The notes below the pieces were generated by a model. The model was not told the DNA's origin, did no database searches, and saw only the letters and a program-made list of their open reading frames with translations. Made by a program: the position numbers and the translations under genes. Below are positions 1-12,010 of a DNA stretch of 64,000 nucleotides, in pieces. Source of the stretch: Bradysia coprophila (Eukaryota > Arthropoda > Insecta > Diptera > Sciaridae); the NCBI RefSeq assembly GCF_014529535.1, contig NW_023503493.1, forward strand, positions 22,476,001 to 22,540,000. The letters are read 5' to 3'. How positions within the stretch are numbered: position 1 is the first letter of the stretch; every line of letters starts with the position of its first letter.

Positions 1-1759
1 TAATCTGTGGAATACCCGTTTCCACCACTTTGTGCTCTTACGATCTACCTCATACGTGGTAGAATATTGATCAGCTTTATCTACGCCTCCCATGAATTTG
101 TTATAAAAATTAATTGCCTGTGGGCAATCAAACGTCTTATACGAACCGTCTTTTTGTTTTCGTTGAGTGGTTTCGATAATATGGCTATGACAATTACTCA
201 ATAAAGTAACCTGCAAAAAAAATTCATAAGTGGGTTAAGATTATCGTGAGATTTCGCTTTATTTATTCACTAAAATAACTAGAGGTTGGAATAGTGCAAC
301 ATTTGCAGGAGGTTTTTTTTACTAGGTCAGGTAAACTTTTCCACAACGTAACTTCATCTTTATGGGATCTGCACGCGACCAATATTGATTAATCATGAAA
401 ATTGTCAAGAACTAAACGCGATTCAAGACAGTTTTGATTGCATGTGTGGATTAGCTGAAAACAGCTGAAGCAAATTCATGCTAAAATTTTAATGCCTCTA
501 ACTGTAAATGCAGTCTTGAAATTATCCTAACAATTATAATGCCAAAAATTGTGCGAAATTAATTCACTCAACTAACCATAACTTTATATACGATGAGAAT
601 ACGATATTGGATATTACCTCTTTGGTATCTTGCCATTTGTAACAAATAACGCCCGTGTTTGTGCATTTGGCCATTGAATCTCCTCGCGATAATTTGCCTG
701 GCATCTTTGGAAGGTTTCGTCTATTGGTGATAACAGTACCAACGATAGGAAATTTTATGGTTTGGTGGAGGCGAACCGACGAGAAGAAACGATCCATTAC
801 TATTGCTACATCAGGGTCGCGTATGGTACTACACAGCGTATTGACCACCTTCCAGTCATATTAAAACTAATTGTAATAACTACTGTCATGTGGTAAAAAC
901 TATTTAAGCGCATTACCCTTTCTCCCAATGTACCTTCCTCGTTTCCACATGATTTGCCAGTATACAAATTGATGTCGTACACGTATCCTGATTCAGCATC
1001 GGCTCTCACCCAGCCTTTTATGCCGCGTTTGGTGGGCTTGTCTTTCATGAACTGTTTCAATGAAGTGCGGGCCTTACATTTCATCATACACTCGTCGATA
1101 CTTTGGAATGTAGCCTCAGATCTCGCACGAAGAAATGTCCCTTTTAAACAGCTAAGCAACTCATCCATGTAATATGTTTTCCCTGCGTTGGCAGGTTTTT
1201 TGGGATTATTAAAATACATCTTTGAGTATAGTAGCAAAAACCTATCCCTCGAAATCGCTGCTACAACGGCCTCGTTTCTGAGTGATTTATTTTGAGACCA
1301 GAGCATAGACATATACGGCACTCTGTTGTACGACATAATGATTGTTACTCCTATCACTATCATTATTTCGTGATAATCGGTTGGAGCATACTTCTTCTTA
1401 TTTTTCAACTCCAAAATTTTAAGGCGTTCATTAGTACACTCGGCGATCCACATAAATAAACTTTTAGGAAATATTGAAAAGAACGAATCAATTTCGTTGC
1501 AACCGTCTTTCAAACAAATCACTGGTTTTCTATATGACGGAATTGTCTTTCGCGGAACGAATGAGGAGTCAGCCTCCTTCCAATCTATTGGACTGTTTAC
1601 CAATGGCTGAGGAGATTCATCATCACTGTTTTCGTCATCTTCGGAATCCTCAGAATCAGACGAATCCGATAATTCGAACTGATATGAACTGTCGTCTGTA
1701 TCATCCTCGAAATCCGAATTGGAGTCGTCCAGCGTGTTGTCACCCTTTCTCTTACTCCT
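1..1759 (-). CDS. piggyBac-like (DDE_Tnp_1_7) transposase gene, 3' part, intron-containing
   Basis: Cut-and-paste DNA transposase or a host gene derived from one. Reading leftward, coding runs from about 1759 to 917, then 848-618, then 210-1 and off the window. The introns are 849-916 (GTAATG...AAG) and 211-617 (GTAATA...GCAG), and every junction keeps frame. The N-terminal part is very acidic (Asp/Glu/Ser-rich, about 1605-1735), as in many piggyBac transposases. The three catalytic aspartates are visible: SIDECMM (codon 1094-1096), VMDRFF (792-794) and MGGVDKAD (79-81). KDKPTKRGIKGWV and GTVITNRRNLP also match the family. No stop interrupts these exons. No in-frame ATG precedes the acidic stretch, so the start exon is unresolved; the frame is closed by a stop near 1827. 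The C-terminal cysteine-rich domain lies outside the window. Read without splicing it looks frameshifted. Confident for family, less so for activity. Confidence 0.82.
422..520. repeat. Half-copy of a mariner-type MITE inside the piggyBac intron
   Basis: The segment carrying TTAGCTGAAAACAGCTGAAG and ACTGTAAATG resembles the right half of the palindromic element at 47943-48172. It is bracketed by TTCAAGAC (422-429) and GTCTTGAA (about 512-519), so it can fold back on itself. It accounts for part of the 407-bp intron at 211-617. Confidence 0.5.
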
Positions 1760-1829
1760 AATTTTAAAAAATCGAGTGTGATTTACACAAATGCCAATGA
1801 GAGCGAAAACGACATTTTAACCGCACTTA

Positions 1830-3784
1830 CTCGTTCATTTTTAAAATCAGAATTCAATCCGATTGATACACAAATTTACATGAGACGTGAAAAGTAAATT
1901 TTACATTTGAATGCGAAGTTGTATATTTTAATTGAGACGTGGACAGTAATTTTTACTGGGTAACATAAATAAAACACTAGACTTCATGTGAACACGTAAA
2001 GTTATGTCAATAATGTAAAAATAGTCGATGCAGGCTGCTTCGATGAAAAATAGTACGCACACGAAACATTCAGCAGTATGTTGCTCTGACTACTTGTTAT
2101 CACGGAAAGCCAGCCACCACACATTCAGCAAGGCTCGTTTTTTGCACTTATTTTGAATTGATAGAAGCAATAGTTCAATTCAATTTTACGGTACATTTAT
2201 AAAATCTGCAAAAAATGAGAGATTCGTATCAGTCTATCTGATATGACTTTGCTTTAGGAACGAAAAATTCTTCAATCACAGAAACAATTATGAAAGTATA
2301 ACGATTCCTACCAAAAATTTGATTCACGAACAAAAAGCATTTCGTGAGAAATCGAACCTCACTTGACAGCGTTGAGCTGACGAAACTCAGAGAAAGAATT
2401 TTGCGTTTCTAAACGCCTGCTCTAAACAAGATCTTTATGTTTCACTGATGGTCAAGTTATTTGTACATATATTCACCACTTTCTACCTGATATAGGTAGA
2501 AAGAGACAACGATGCTAGTCCCATGACTAATGAAATAATGTTTTTGTGTCGAAGGTGTAGATTTTCACAATTTGTCGGTTTCAACACTTTGTATATTTCA
2601 TATGGTCAATCTGGTTGTTCCAATTTCGTTTTTAAAATATTTTCAATAAATTAAAATACTTGTTCAAAGTTTGGTCCATTTTACATCATAGTTATCATTG
2701 TTATCTCAGCTAAACTGTCATTAAAACTTGTATATTTTGATTGAGACGTGGAAAGTAAATTTTACTGCGTCTAAACGCTAATATTTTGTTATTTTTTAAC
2801 TTTAAGTAATTATTTACATAACACACATGGAAGACGATTTTTAGATGTAAGTATGGTACGAATCAGTGATCAAAACTTTTTGCGTTGTCACATTTATAGA
2901 ATATTTCATGGTAATTGTGTGGAACATTTTTTTTTTCAATAAAACTATCACATTTTCGACACCTTAAAAATGACAACGAAAAGTAATCGTCACTCATCCC
3001 TTTCTACGTCTCCAACAGATTCGGGAAAACCTTGTAATGGTCTATAAATTGGCAAGACATTAATGCCAAAAATGCAATCTAGGGGCTCACCCAGTGCGGA
3101 TCAATGGCTGTTTGGAAAAATTTGCTAAAAACTTCAAGTTGCGATATAATATTAGTATATATATAGTATACCGTAAAATCTGATTCGCCTACGAATTGAA
3201 TAAATCAGGTTTACACTAGAATTCGAAAACTGATTTTGTCAATTTTCTATCTGTTTTAGTCTTTAAATTCATTTTCCCCAATCATTCCAATAGACTGTAA
3301 AAGAGGAAATGGAATACTTGTCATGTTTATGGATGGAATATACCCGAGTTGCGATAGTGATTTGAAGCCTAATTATAGTTGATACTAAACGAAGTATCGC
3401 AATTCGATGTGCTGGTAAATATGTGAAGGCGAAATAATAAAATTTATCGATCAAAAAAAAAAGAACGATGAGAATTCTGTTCAGTAATGAATTAATGGTG
3501 ATTCAATGGCATAAAGAAAAATGTCGTAAGATTTTCTGTACAGTCGGCGACTTTGAAACACGTATTTCGTTTCAGCTGTATTAATTGTAAAGAGACAATG
3601 AAGAATTCTTTGCTCGAAAATAAGATTTTTTTTGTGCGATCAACTCTTTATTTTTGGCGATGTTCATTTTCTGCTATCATTTCTAACTTTAGAATTATCC
3701 ACTTAAATACTCTCCATTGCACTTGTCAGCCGCCAACCGATATTATTGATAGTAGCCCGATCACATAATTGTTGTCAATTTAAA
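1830..3784. other. Intergenic, AT-rich, no gene seen
   Basis: No coding exon could be supported here. A motif around GAGACGTGGAAAGTAAATTT occurs in direct orientation near 1935 and 2745, with a shorter version near 1884. These may be remains of the transposon carrying the piggyBac gene, but no terminal repeat or TTAA boundary could be fixed. Confidence 0.4.
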
Positions 3785-5505
3785 ATGTATTCGCAGTCTA
3801 ATTTTCGTTTGTGCCATAATAAGATGTCTGAAAACGTATCGACAAAGAAACAAAAAATGAATCCAGATGAAGAACATTGTATAAATAAAAAGGCGAAATT
3901 CGGTAATTTGTCATCGGATGAGTTGTCTTCATCTGATGAGTCGTTGCTCTCAGATGATATGACTGGAAACGATAGCTCCGATTATAACGAGCGTGTGAAA
4001 TTCGGAGGCACCTATATGCTACAGAATTCTATTCGCAATAAGAACGTTCAACGAAGTAATATTTATGATGAAGTCTGTAATCCAGCAACAACTACAAATT
4101 TTTCTTTCAGTTGAAAATACGAAGTTATTCGCCAACAGTAAATTCAATTTTAAAAGTTCTCAAGGTCGTGTCTTCAGTGACAATTATGGTTTTTCTATGC
4201 TAAAAACCTCCTCCCAATTGATTCAAAAGAATGAAAATTTGCAACCGTCACCAGGAATAAATTCTCAAATTTCAAAAATTGACATGATGTTTGAGTCTTT
4301 TGTTCGAAATTCTCGACTCGAGCTGCAAGTGTTGAACAATTTGATCGAAACTCCGTCCAATTCTGGGGTGCAAAAACAAGCAACAGCGTCCAGTATGACC
4401 AATTTGTTTATGGGTTTGAAAAGCTTTTTTTCAGGCTGATGCGTAACAGATTTGGCAACTGATCGTTATGATTTCAGAAGACACCGCAAATTCTGAAATC
4501 AATACGTTTATAAATGTTGGGCTTGAGAGCGACAATGAACACGAAGCAAAATATTCTCAATCGACTATCGTCAACCTTCCTATTCTTGTTGAATATTTTC
4601 CGATAGAGGAGGGTACGAATGTAGAAAATTCTTCCAATACCGATGCAAAAGCTGTAAATGAAGTGATTGATCCGAATATGGCAAGTTTTTATAATCCCTC
4701 GAAGCAACGGTATTAAATGAAACTTTTTACGCGTATAGGTGAATGCTAATGTTTCAAATGTGGATGAGGTAGATAAGAGTGACCTGAATGCTATGAATGT
4801 TTCCACTGTTGCGGTTGACACAGCTGAGGACGCGAATGTGCAACTAGCCGACAATGTAACTTTTGATGCAAAACCCATTCAAGACTCAGAACAGGGAATT
4901 CAACTTCCAATGGAAAATTTCCCTGGCTATGAAAAAAATGAAATTCTATTGTACCAAGAAGATGTTGAAGCGGAAAAGGATGCTAATATGCCATATGCGG
5001 AGGGTTTGGTAAGTTGTTACCATAGCCTAGTTGCTCAGCTTTTTCACTGAATTATGATATTTATGATATCTATAGTAAATTTTGCTATATAGTTTAGTTC
5101 ATAGTATGTCTCTCCGCTCTGATAAAATAATCTCGAACTTTAGGTCGAAATTTTGCTTCCACTCCCAAATGAAACTGAGGCAAAATACATGAATCGAGCA
5201 ATTGAATTACTTTTCGAACCAAAATTTTTCGTTGACACTGTTTGTTGGCAGACTGCGGATAAGCGGATCAACATAAAAACTAGCTACATTCTTGGATGTT
5301 GGAAAAGTAAATTAATTTCTGAAAATCTTTTTTTCTTATCTGATATAATTGGGAACCGACCGTTTTAGAAAGCTTTGAAACAAATTTTGGTTCGGATGAC
5401 AACAATTCAAAATTCATGGGCCATTTTCGACGATATAAAAGCGCCAAAAGAGCTGCAGATAAAGCTGCTGAAAAGAAGAAAAATGCCCTTGCCAAAAAAA
5501 ATTAA
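3785..5505 (+). CDS. Six-exon gene of unknown function, 428-441 residues
   Basis: Not recognised. Exons: 3785-4055, 4111-4392, 4478-4680, 4739-5008, 5144-5306, 5369-5505. They join in frame to one protein of 441 residues from the ATG at 3785, or 428 from the ATG at 3824, which follows AAG. Introns are 55, 85, 58, 135 and 62 bp. Four are GT-AG; the third (4681-4738) needs a GC donor (ATG|GCAAGT) to stay open. The protein starts with a Lys-rich stretch (TKKQKMNPDEE, KKAKFGN) and a Ser/Asp-rich acidic stretch (SSDELSSSDESLLSDD). A helical segment (SKIDMMFESFVRNSRLELQ), a long acidic Asn/Asp/Val-rich middle, and a conserved-looking block (LLPLPNETEAKYMNRAIELL) follow. It ends in a basic tail (KRAADKAAEKKK). 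No signal peptide or membrane segment, so a nuclear role is a guess. AATAAA at 5638-5643 fits its poly(A) signal. Confidence 0.65.
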
Positions 5506-5637
5506 TTTTTTTGTTTGACGGTAGAGTGTGATCAGCGGCTATAATTCAACTGAAAATAAGTTGCTGACTTTTGTTTCGCTTAATCATTGTATACAACGTA
5601 GCTTTCTGTTTCCCGGTTCTGATTAATTTTTTTCGTT

Positions 5638-5643
5638 AATAAA
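5638..5643 (+). promoter_or_regulatory. Poly(A) signal of the six-exon gene
   Basis: AATAAA lies 133 bp past the TAA stop of the unknown gene, with T-rich DNA just upstream and downstream. It supports that gene ending here. Confidence 0.45.
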
Positions 5644-7960
5644 ATCCCAATGCATAAATCTTTTCTGATTCAATTTTTGAATACGTTGATAGCAGGTTTG
5701 TAGTGATGATCCGTAAGTCGTTAGATCGAATCTATCGGAATACATTCCTAAAATTCAAGTAGTTAACTGATGTAGAAACTGAAGAAGTTTGATTATTACA
5801 ATCAATGAATATTTACTTCACTGTCAAAATCCACCGATTTCTGTAATTTAGAATATCATCACTTAGTCTGACAAAATTTTCGGTAGCAAAATTGTTTCTG
5901 ATTTCATCGATGTTTTTATCGTTGAGAGTTATCATCGGCGAATTTTGGAAAACATTTAAAAAGTTTTCATCATCCTTCAGAAAATGTGAGCGCTGATTTT
6001 CAGCTACGAAAATAAGCATTGATTGCATGAGCAATAATTTTTTAGCGCTGAAAGTCAGCAGGTAATATATTATTGCTTATTTTTTCAGCGATGAATACCG
6101 TAAGTCTAGATAGGGTTAATCAATCGAAAATTGCAAATTGTCAATGCAATGCAAATGCAGTCTATATGCTGATGATGATTTCGTTTTACGCATTGAAAAA
6201 ATAATTGTATTGGGACATGCAAATAATATTGTACGTGTGTAGCGTACGTGTGTTGTAGAGCCGATTGTTTTTTTTTGATTTCTTCATAATTTATTATTTA
6301 TTTCATTAAAAATAATACACGATGATGATTGACGACATGACATATAAACCGTAGAAACTCTTTAATTATTTTTTTCACCGATTTTTTGTTCTTGTATGAG
6401 CCGATAACTGGAAAGTAAAATAACAACAACTCGAAAAATATATTTCGTGCGTTTATTACTCCGATCAAATCAACATCATCAGTATAAACTTTGACATAGG
6501 AATTTCTTAACTGTCTCTATTGTGTGGTCTACAGATGATTCACTATCAAAATATAATTCCTGTTGAGTGATTGTAAATTTAGTTAATTTCTAAAATGTAC
6601 CTCTATATACCGAAGCTGGATGGTTTTTTTTATTTCGTGTTGGATGTTATGGACGAACATATACTCATGGTACATGTTTTAACAAGTTGTTATAAAATTG
6701 TATGCCAAACAATATTACCATGTAGTGTTGTTGTTGTTGTTTGATCTATTTTCATCGATTTTAATAAACACCTGAAGATGTTTCGCTCCTTCATTATTTA
6801 TATATCACTGTCGCGTCTCGATGGTTGATTAAAGGGGATCATAACTGTCTCCGATTATAATGCAGATTGATTGGAAGTGTCTGGATTAATGAAACCAGAA
6901 ACGGTCATCTTTGAGGATTAATTAAGAAAAGATTTTAATAAAATCTATTTTTCCATCGCTGGGATGTCAAGTCACCGTCTGTAACGCTCTATTTACATGT
7001 TTCGGAAGATAAAACAATTTCTTGGAAAATATTTTAATTTGTCATTCAGGATTCCACATTTCATTATTGCGAGAATATGTTTATGAACGTCTATGTCGTT
7101 TGTTATCGCCAGCAACGACAAAAAAAAAGTAATTAGATCTAGCTAAATTCGCCTGTAGAGGCTAACACAGTCATGGTTATTACTGCGGACATACATTTTT
7201 GAAAATGAATTCTGGTGGAAAGATATCAAAAATAAAATACGAGACACGCAAATGCAGGCTAACATTTTAGCTAAGTGCCGATGCCTCTTAAGAGGCATCA
7301 ATGCTCTGCTGAGTTGCATACATTTGGGCGCATTTTAAATACTGAATCTTAGATTACTTTTTGATGATATTTTTTCCGCAGAATCCTTTTTCAAAAATTT
7401 AGTACCGTGGCAGGGACTACAAATGTGTTAGCTTTCAATAAGCTCTGAGAAAACTGAACAGTTTATTACAATTTCGTTAAACTGCTGACTTTTCTCAGAG
7501 CTGGTCAAACTGCTGAATCAAATCTTACTTTTATTGAAAGTTAACGTATTCGTGGTCGCTATTGCAGTCGAACATTTTTCTAAACGGATTCTGATTCTCA
7601 TCGAAAACAAAATAGGAAACACACAAATGTAAGCTACAGTTTTAGTTAAGCATCCGTGCCCCTTAAGTAGCAATTTGCATAAAACTAATGAAGTAATAGA
7701 TTTTGCAGCAATCTGTTGAAATTAAATATATTTAATATAACAACGTTGTACGGTTGCAACCAAGAGGCAGACTAAATAATCTGTCGAATATAAAAACTTA
7801 ATTTTGGAGGAGTAAGTTTGAAGTAAGCTGATAATTCGTAGCTTCGTTTGTAATTCTGAAACTTAACAGATTTCCGTTACTACGTGCACACCCAGTTTAT
7901 TTGAAATATACTTTTAGTCAGCTATTAATTACTCACAAAGAAATTGTGAACATGAACTGC
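5644..7960. other. Intergenic, with diverged duplicated segments
   Basis: No gene is supported. About 7190-7290 and 7565-7670 are diverged direct copies (both contain aaaataggaaacacacaaatg- or aaatacgagacacgcaaatg-like text, then TTTTAGyTAAG). A 20-bp palindrome, GATGCCTCTTAAGAGGCATC, lies near 7279. Between the copies, AGCTTTCAATAAGCTCTGAG (about 7431) is partly inverted at 7490-7545. A 71-residue minus-strand frame at 5813-6025 begins with ATG but resembles nothing known. Confidence 0.35.
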
Positions 7961-7968
7961 ATTAATTG

Positions 7969-8513
7969 CAGGCCCGGACTGGCCATACGGCAGGGACTAT
8001 TTTTGAGAATTTTGAGAATTCTTTGAGAAATTTGAGAAATATTTCTTTAAATTTCTTAAAGTTTTACAAATTATTTTTCTTATTCTTCTGAATAAAATTT
8101 AGGAAAATTAACTTTGCTACGTGTCTAACGATGTATGTTTATTTTAAACGTTTTTGGAACTGATTTAGACAGCTAGTTTTGATAAATAGTTGAAAACTGA
8201 ATATCGAAGGCTTTAATTACTTCTTCTTACTCTTTTTCGACTGTACGAGTTCTCTGGTTACTTTTATGTGTGTCTGCACATAAAATTACATTGTTAAACC
8301 ATGTTTTAAACTTTGAAAAATTTGAGAAATTTGAAAATTTTTTGAGAATTTTGAGAAATCTGATTTCTCAAAAATAGTCCCTGCCATACGGTGAATTCGG
8401 TGGATTCCTGATGGGCCTTTTGGATTTTTGTATGAGAATTTTTAATTTGTGGGCCTTTTTAAGTTGAGTTGCATGGAGCCCCCGAAGGGCTTTTTCGAGC
8501 CAGTCCGGTACTG
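7969..8513. mobile_element. Outer non-autonomous hAT element, 8-bp target duplication
   Basis: The ends CAGGCCCGGACTGGC and GCCAGTCCGGTACTG are inverted repeats with two mismatches. They are flanked by a perfect 8-bp duplication, ATTAATTG, at 7961-7968 and 8514-8521. The 8-bp duplication and CAG...CTG ends are typical of the hAT superfamily. Without the inner insertion and its duplicated target the element is about 144 bp and non-coding. Confidence 0.85.
7991..8383. mobile_element. Inner hAT MITE nested in the outer element
   Basis: A 393-bp non-coding insertion has perfect 19-bp terminal inverted repeats, CAGGGACTATTTTTGAGAA at 7991-8009 and its complement at 8365-8383. It is flanked by a perfect 8-bp duplication, CCATACGG, at 7983-7990 and 8384-8391. 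Its subterminal DNA is a run of GAGAATTTT/GAGAAATTT-type short repeats. It inserted into the outer element after the latter was in place. Confidence 0.9.
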
Positions 8514-8521
8514 ATTAATTG

Positions 8522-9521
8522 TGTTGATTAATCATTGAAATAGAATACTGTGGACCGGCTACATGATTATGATTACACGTAGAAACAAAATTTAATCCAC
8601 AAAGCGAAAGAATCAATGCAATATATTATAAAGTTGAGGTAAAAAATGAAGACATTTCAAACCTCTCAGTCATCATCTAAAAAGTCTCTTGATTGGTTCC
8701 ATAAAATCATTACATTATGACTGTGGAAATGATTATTGTTGTTCGACGCTAATATCTGAACATTCAAATTAAAAGATTTAATCGATTTTATTGGTCGTCT
8801 GCATATTTTCACATTAACGAACATAAAGTTTTTTTTTAATCATTAAAAGGATACACCATAAACAGACATCGCTTAATATATAAGTTGGTATATATATAGA
8901 GGTATCAAATGTTGCTGTTTAATTAATTTATTCCGACGATATGTCAACAAATTTTTGTTAGCACACCTTATAATAATGTTATTAAAATGGTATTTAAACG
9001 AAATATTTATTATTTACAATCGAGATAATACATAAAATCGTTGAAGAAGAAGAAGAAAAAACGTTTTATATTTACAGCCCGTCGTTAAAAAATGGTGTTT
9101 CAATATAAAATTGTGCTGAATAAGAGGAAGATGAGAAGACCCAAGTGAAAAATTGTAAATTATAGATTCAAAAACAGTTTATTGGTCTATTGTGAGTATG
9201 TAAATCGCCTTCTCATTTATAAATGCAGGAAAATTATGATGCTTGAAAGAACTTGAAGAAAAAAAATCAACAACAACAACGACAAACCACATCAGCCTAC
9301 GACGTTGGTGTGTTCAAGCTGTGTTTATGACATGTTTTATAATTCTTTTTTTTATAATTTTATTAAAAAATGAATTCTTAGACATTTTGGAAATAATGAC
9401 ACAATGAATAAAAAAAAATGAATTTCTCGCCTAAAAAGAGAATTTATTGTAGTATTGTAAGCATAAAGAACTGGAAATAAAAATTGGGTGGCATTTTTCT
9501 GCGTTGAATGCCCAGTTACAC
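8522..9521. other. Intergenic, no gene seen
   Basis: AT-rich DNA with short poly-A/T runs. I see no exon, RNA gene or clear repeat. Confidence 0.35.
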
Positions 9522-10617
9522 ACGGTGAGCTTGAATTTTTTTTTATTTGACCTCTCGTGGACATGAAATGTTTTTAGTGGTTTTTGTAGAGGGCGGCAGC
9601 ACGAGTAGGGATAACATAACAAGAAAATATTTCGATGGGAAAATTTTTAATTAGATCGATTTTTCGTTTTTCTGTGCCCTGCAGGAAGCTTCGAAAATTG
9701 TTTGAAACCTACTGGTGACTTGTTTGATCACAAAAATATAGTTACTGTTTAGCCTGAGGTCTAAGCTTTACAGCGATACCAATCATGACATTCATGACTA
9801 CCAAGAAACATCTTTTATGAAGGAAAGTCATTCTACTATGTCGATGTGAATTTTAAAGGCTGTATCATATGTGGATTACTTATATTTTCTCTTAAAAAGT
9901 ATTTTTAGTTAATTAACATAATTTAAGGGGTTAATAAAAGGTCAGAGGATGAGCTTGGATTTCATTCTGACAAAATCTTTGTTGGTACACCTGAACGACC
10001 ACCCAAATTTCTTCGTACAATGTCTCATTTTTTTAGTGGAAACAACTAAAATGTTGCAGAATTAGCTTAGAATGACTATTGGAGAAACTACGAACGAAAC
10101 AAAAGAAAGGTTTGTTAATTTTTGACTCGAGATAATGCAGTTTTCTCATGGGTGCAATTTACAAAGAAACCTATTTCGAGTTAAAAATCTTCTTTCGACC
10201 TTTTATTAACCCCTTAAATTATGTAAAATAACTAAAAATAATTTAAAGAGAAAATAAAAGTAATCCACGTATGATACAGCCTTTAAAATTCACATCGACA
10301 TAGCAGAATGACTTTCCTTCATAAAAGATGTTTGTTGGTAGTCATGAATGTCATGATTGGTATCGCTGTAAAGCTTAGACCTCAGGCTAAACAGTAACTA
10401 TATTTTTGTGATCAAACAAGTCACCAGTAGGGTCCAAACAGTTTTCGAAGCTTCCTGCAGGGCACAGAAAAATGAAAAATCGATCTCATTAAAAATTTTC
10501 CCATCGAAATATTTTCTTGTTATGTTATTCTTACTCGTGGTGCCGCCCTCTACAAAAACCACTAAAAACATTTCATGTCCACGAGAGGTCGAATAAAATT
10601 TTTTTCAAGCTCACCGT
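9522..10617. repeat. Long inverted repeat, two ~420-bp arms around a 253-bp spacer
   Basis: The left arm (9522-9943) starts ACGGTGAGCTTGAATTTT and the right arm (10197-10617) ends with its complement. Most bases pair along the whole length, for example CAGCGATACCAATCATGACA in the left arm and its complement in the right. The inner spacer is 9944-10196. Short frames in both arms are mirror images and not genes. It is probably a foldback transposon. The flanks show no clear target duplication. Confidence 0.8.
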
Positions 10618-11156
10618 ATACAATGAGTTAAATGTGTAATAAATAGAACGCATTTCATTCACTTCTGGAAATTTTCAATAAATTGGAACAATGACAACGA
10701 AGCTCTTGAAATTGACCGGTCAAGTTCTGGCTATGAAAGTATTACTCTATGAGGTATGCCCTAAAGTCAAAATTTGTATGGAACGGAGGAAATAGCGATT
10801 TCACATAAACAAATTCACCGCTCAATGAAAATCATTGAAAGGTGAGTTTTTTTTTATATGCAATCGCTATTTCCTCGGGTTTGAAGAATCATCTACCGGT
10901 ACGGTATATGTAAACAGGGAACTGAAAACTAGCTGGATGAAGTTATTTTACTTCTTTGTTCACATTTCCACCATGGTTTTGAGACGGTCACTATCTTCAA
11001 TTACTCCAAGACTCAAGGAGTGTTGCTGATCGACTCAGTTGAATCGAATATCTAAGCCAATACAGTAAAAGATTTTGCTTAAAACACAAGGTGAAACGAA
11101 GTAGCAGATTTAATGTTCATTCCACGAAAAACTTCTAAATTTTCAAGAGATTAGGT
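10618..11156. other. Intergenic, 3' flank of the SDR gene
   Basis: No gene is supported. ATTAAA on the minus strand (11109-11114), 43 bp past the SDR stop codon, is a plausible variant poly(A) signal. Confidence 0.35.
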
Positions 11157-12010
11157 TTACATTTTGCTGCGTACATTTTGCTTTATATCCAATTTGCTGA
11201 AATCGAATGGTCGGACAGTTATCTCGTGAACCTGTACGTGTTCTGGCGTTCCCAGTGTATAGAGTACTGCCTGCGAGATATCTTCAGGTTTCAGAGCCGG
11301 TGTGTTCTTAAAAATCCTATCGGCTCCGTTTTTGGTGGTCATCTCAGTAGTGACTAATCCAGGACTTATGCTCTGAAAAATTATTTGATTAACGTCGAAG
11401 CATTTATCGTCTATTGATTTCCTCTCACCGTAACTTTTGTCTTCAATCCATGATAGCTGAATTCTTGGCGTAGCGTTTCCGTGACTGCTGTCACCCCGAA
11501 TTTACTTGCCGGATAGACATTATAAATTGGATTTCTTCCAAGTGGCGTTGGAAAGACATCGTGGCCCAACACACTATTGATATTTATAACATGAGCACCG
11601 ACAACATTATACTTCTTAACAATTGCAAAAAATTTCTTTGTAGTCGAAACTAGTCCCCATAAATTGGTTTGAATAACATTTTTCAATTGATCCTCATTCC
11701 CATCATCCGTCAGTGATGTAAGTACGGATACTCCAGCGTTATTAACCAAAACATGAACTCCACCGAACGTCTTTTCGATCCACTCAAACGCTTTTTTAAC
11801 GTCGTTGTCATTTGATATATCACACTTCAAACTGTAAAGTTTTCCTTTAGCATTGGCTGGAATTACTTTTTGCAACTCGTCGACACGTTCTGCTCGTCGA
11901 GCCAGGCCAACCACTGTCATACCGGCCTGAACCAAATCAACTGCTACGGCAGATCCGATTCCGGAGCTGGCTCCAGATATGATCGCAACTTTCCCAGTCC
12001 AACGTTCCAT
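11157..12010 (-). CDS. Short-chain dehydrogenase/reductase (DHRS11 / farnesol-dehydrogenase type), 265 aa
   Basis: NAD(P)-dependent oxidoreductase of the classical SDR family, predicted cytosolic. Exons 12010-11429 (194 codons) and 11372-11157 join at a phase-0 intron of 56 bp (GTGAGA...TTTCAG). The ATG at 12010 begins [19 protein letters not shown], placing the Rossmann cofactor motif (GASSGIG) at about residues 12-18, the usual position. NNAGVSV follows near residue 90, and then the catalytic serine (NINSVLGHD) and YPASK (Tyr-x-x-x-Lys) around residues 145-170. [11 protein letters not shown] opens the second exon, the normal SDR segment after the active site. At 265 residues it has the length of insect DHRS11-like proteins. 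The ORF continues upstream only to a GTG, so the ATG is preferred. Substrate cannot be told; insect members include farnesol/juvenile-hormone-pathway enzymes. No motif is damaged. Confidence 0.9.

Noticed and set aside
564..917. Frameshifts making the piggyBac gene a pseudogene
   Set aside because: GT-AG introns at 849-916 and 211-617 restore one frame exactly and join conserved family segments, so splicing explains the breaks better.
5813..6034. Minus-strand 71-73-codon frame as a gene
   Set aside because: ATG-started but short, no splice partners, no recognisable motif; could be a relic exon, not enough support.
10408..10596. Frames within the 1.1-kb inverted repeat as genes
   Set aside because: Both arms give mirror-image short frames, none begins with a supported start or shows a domain.
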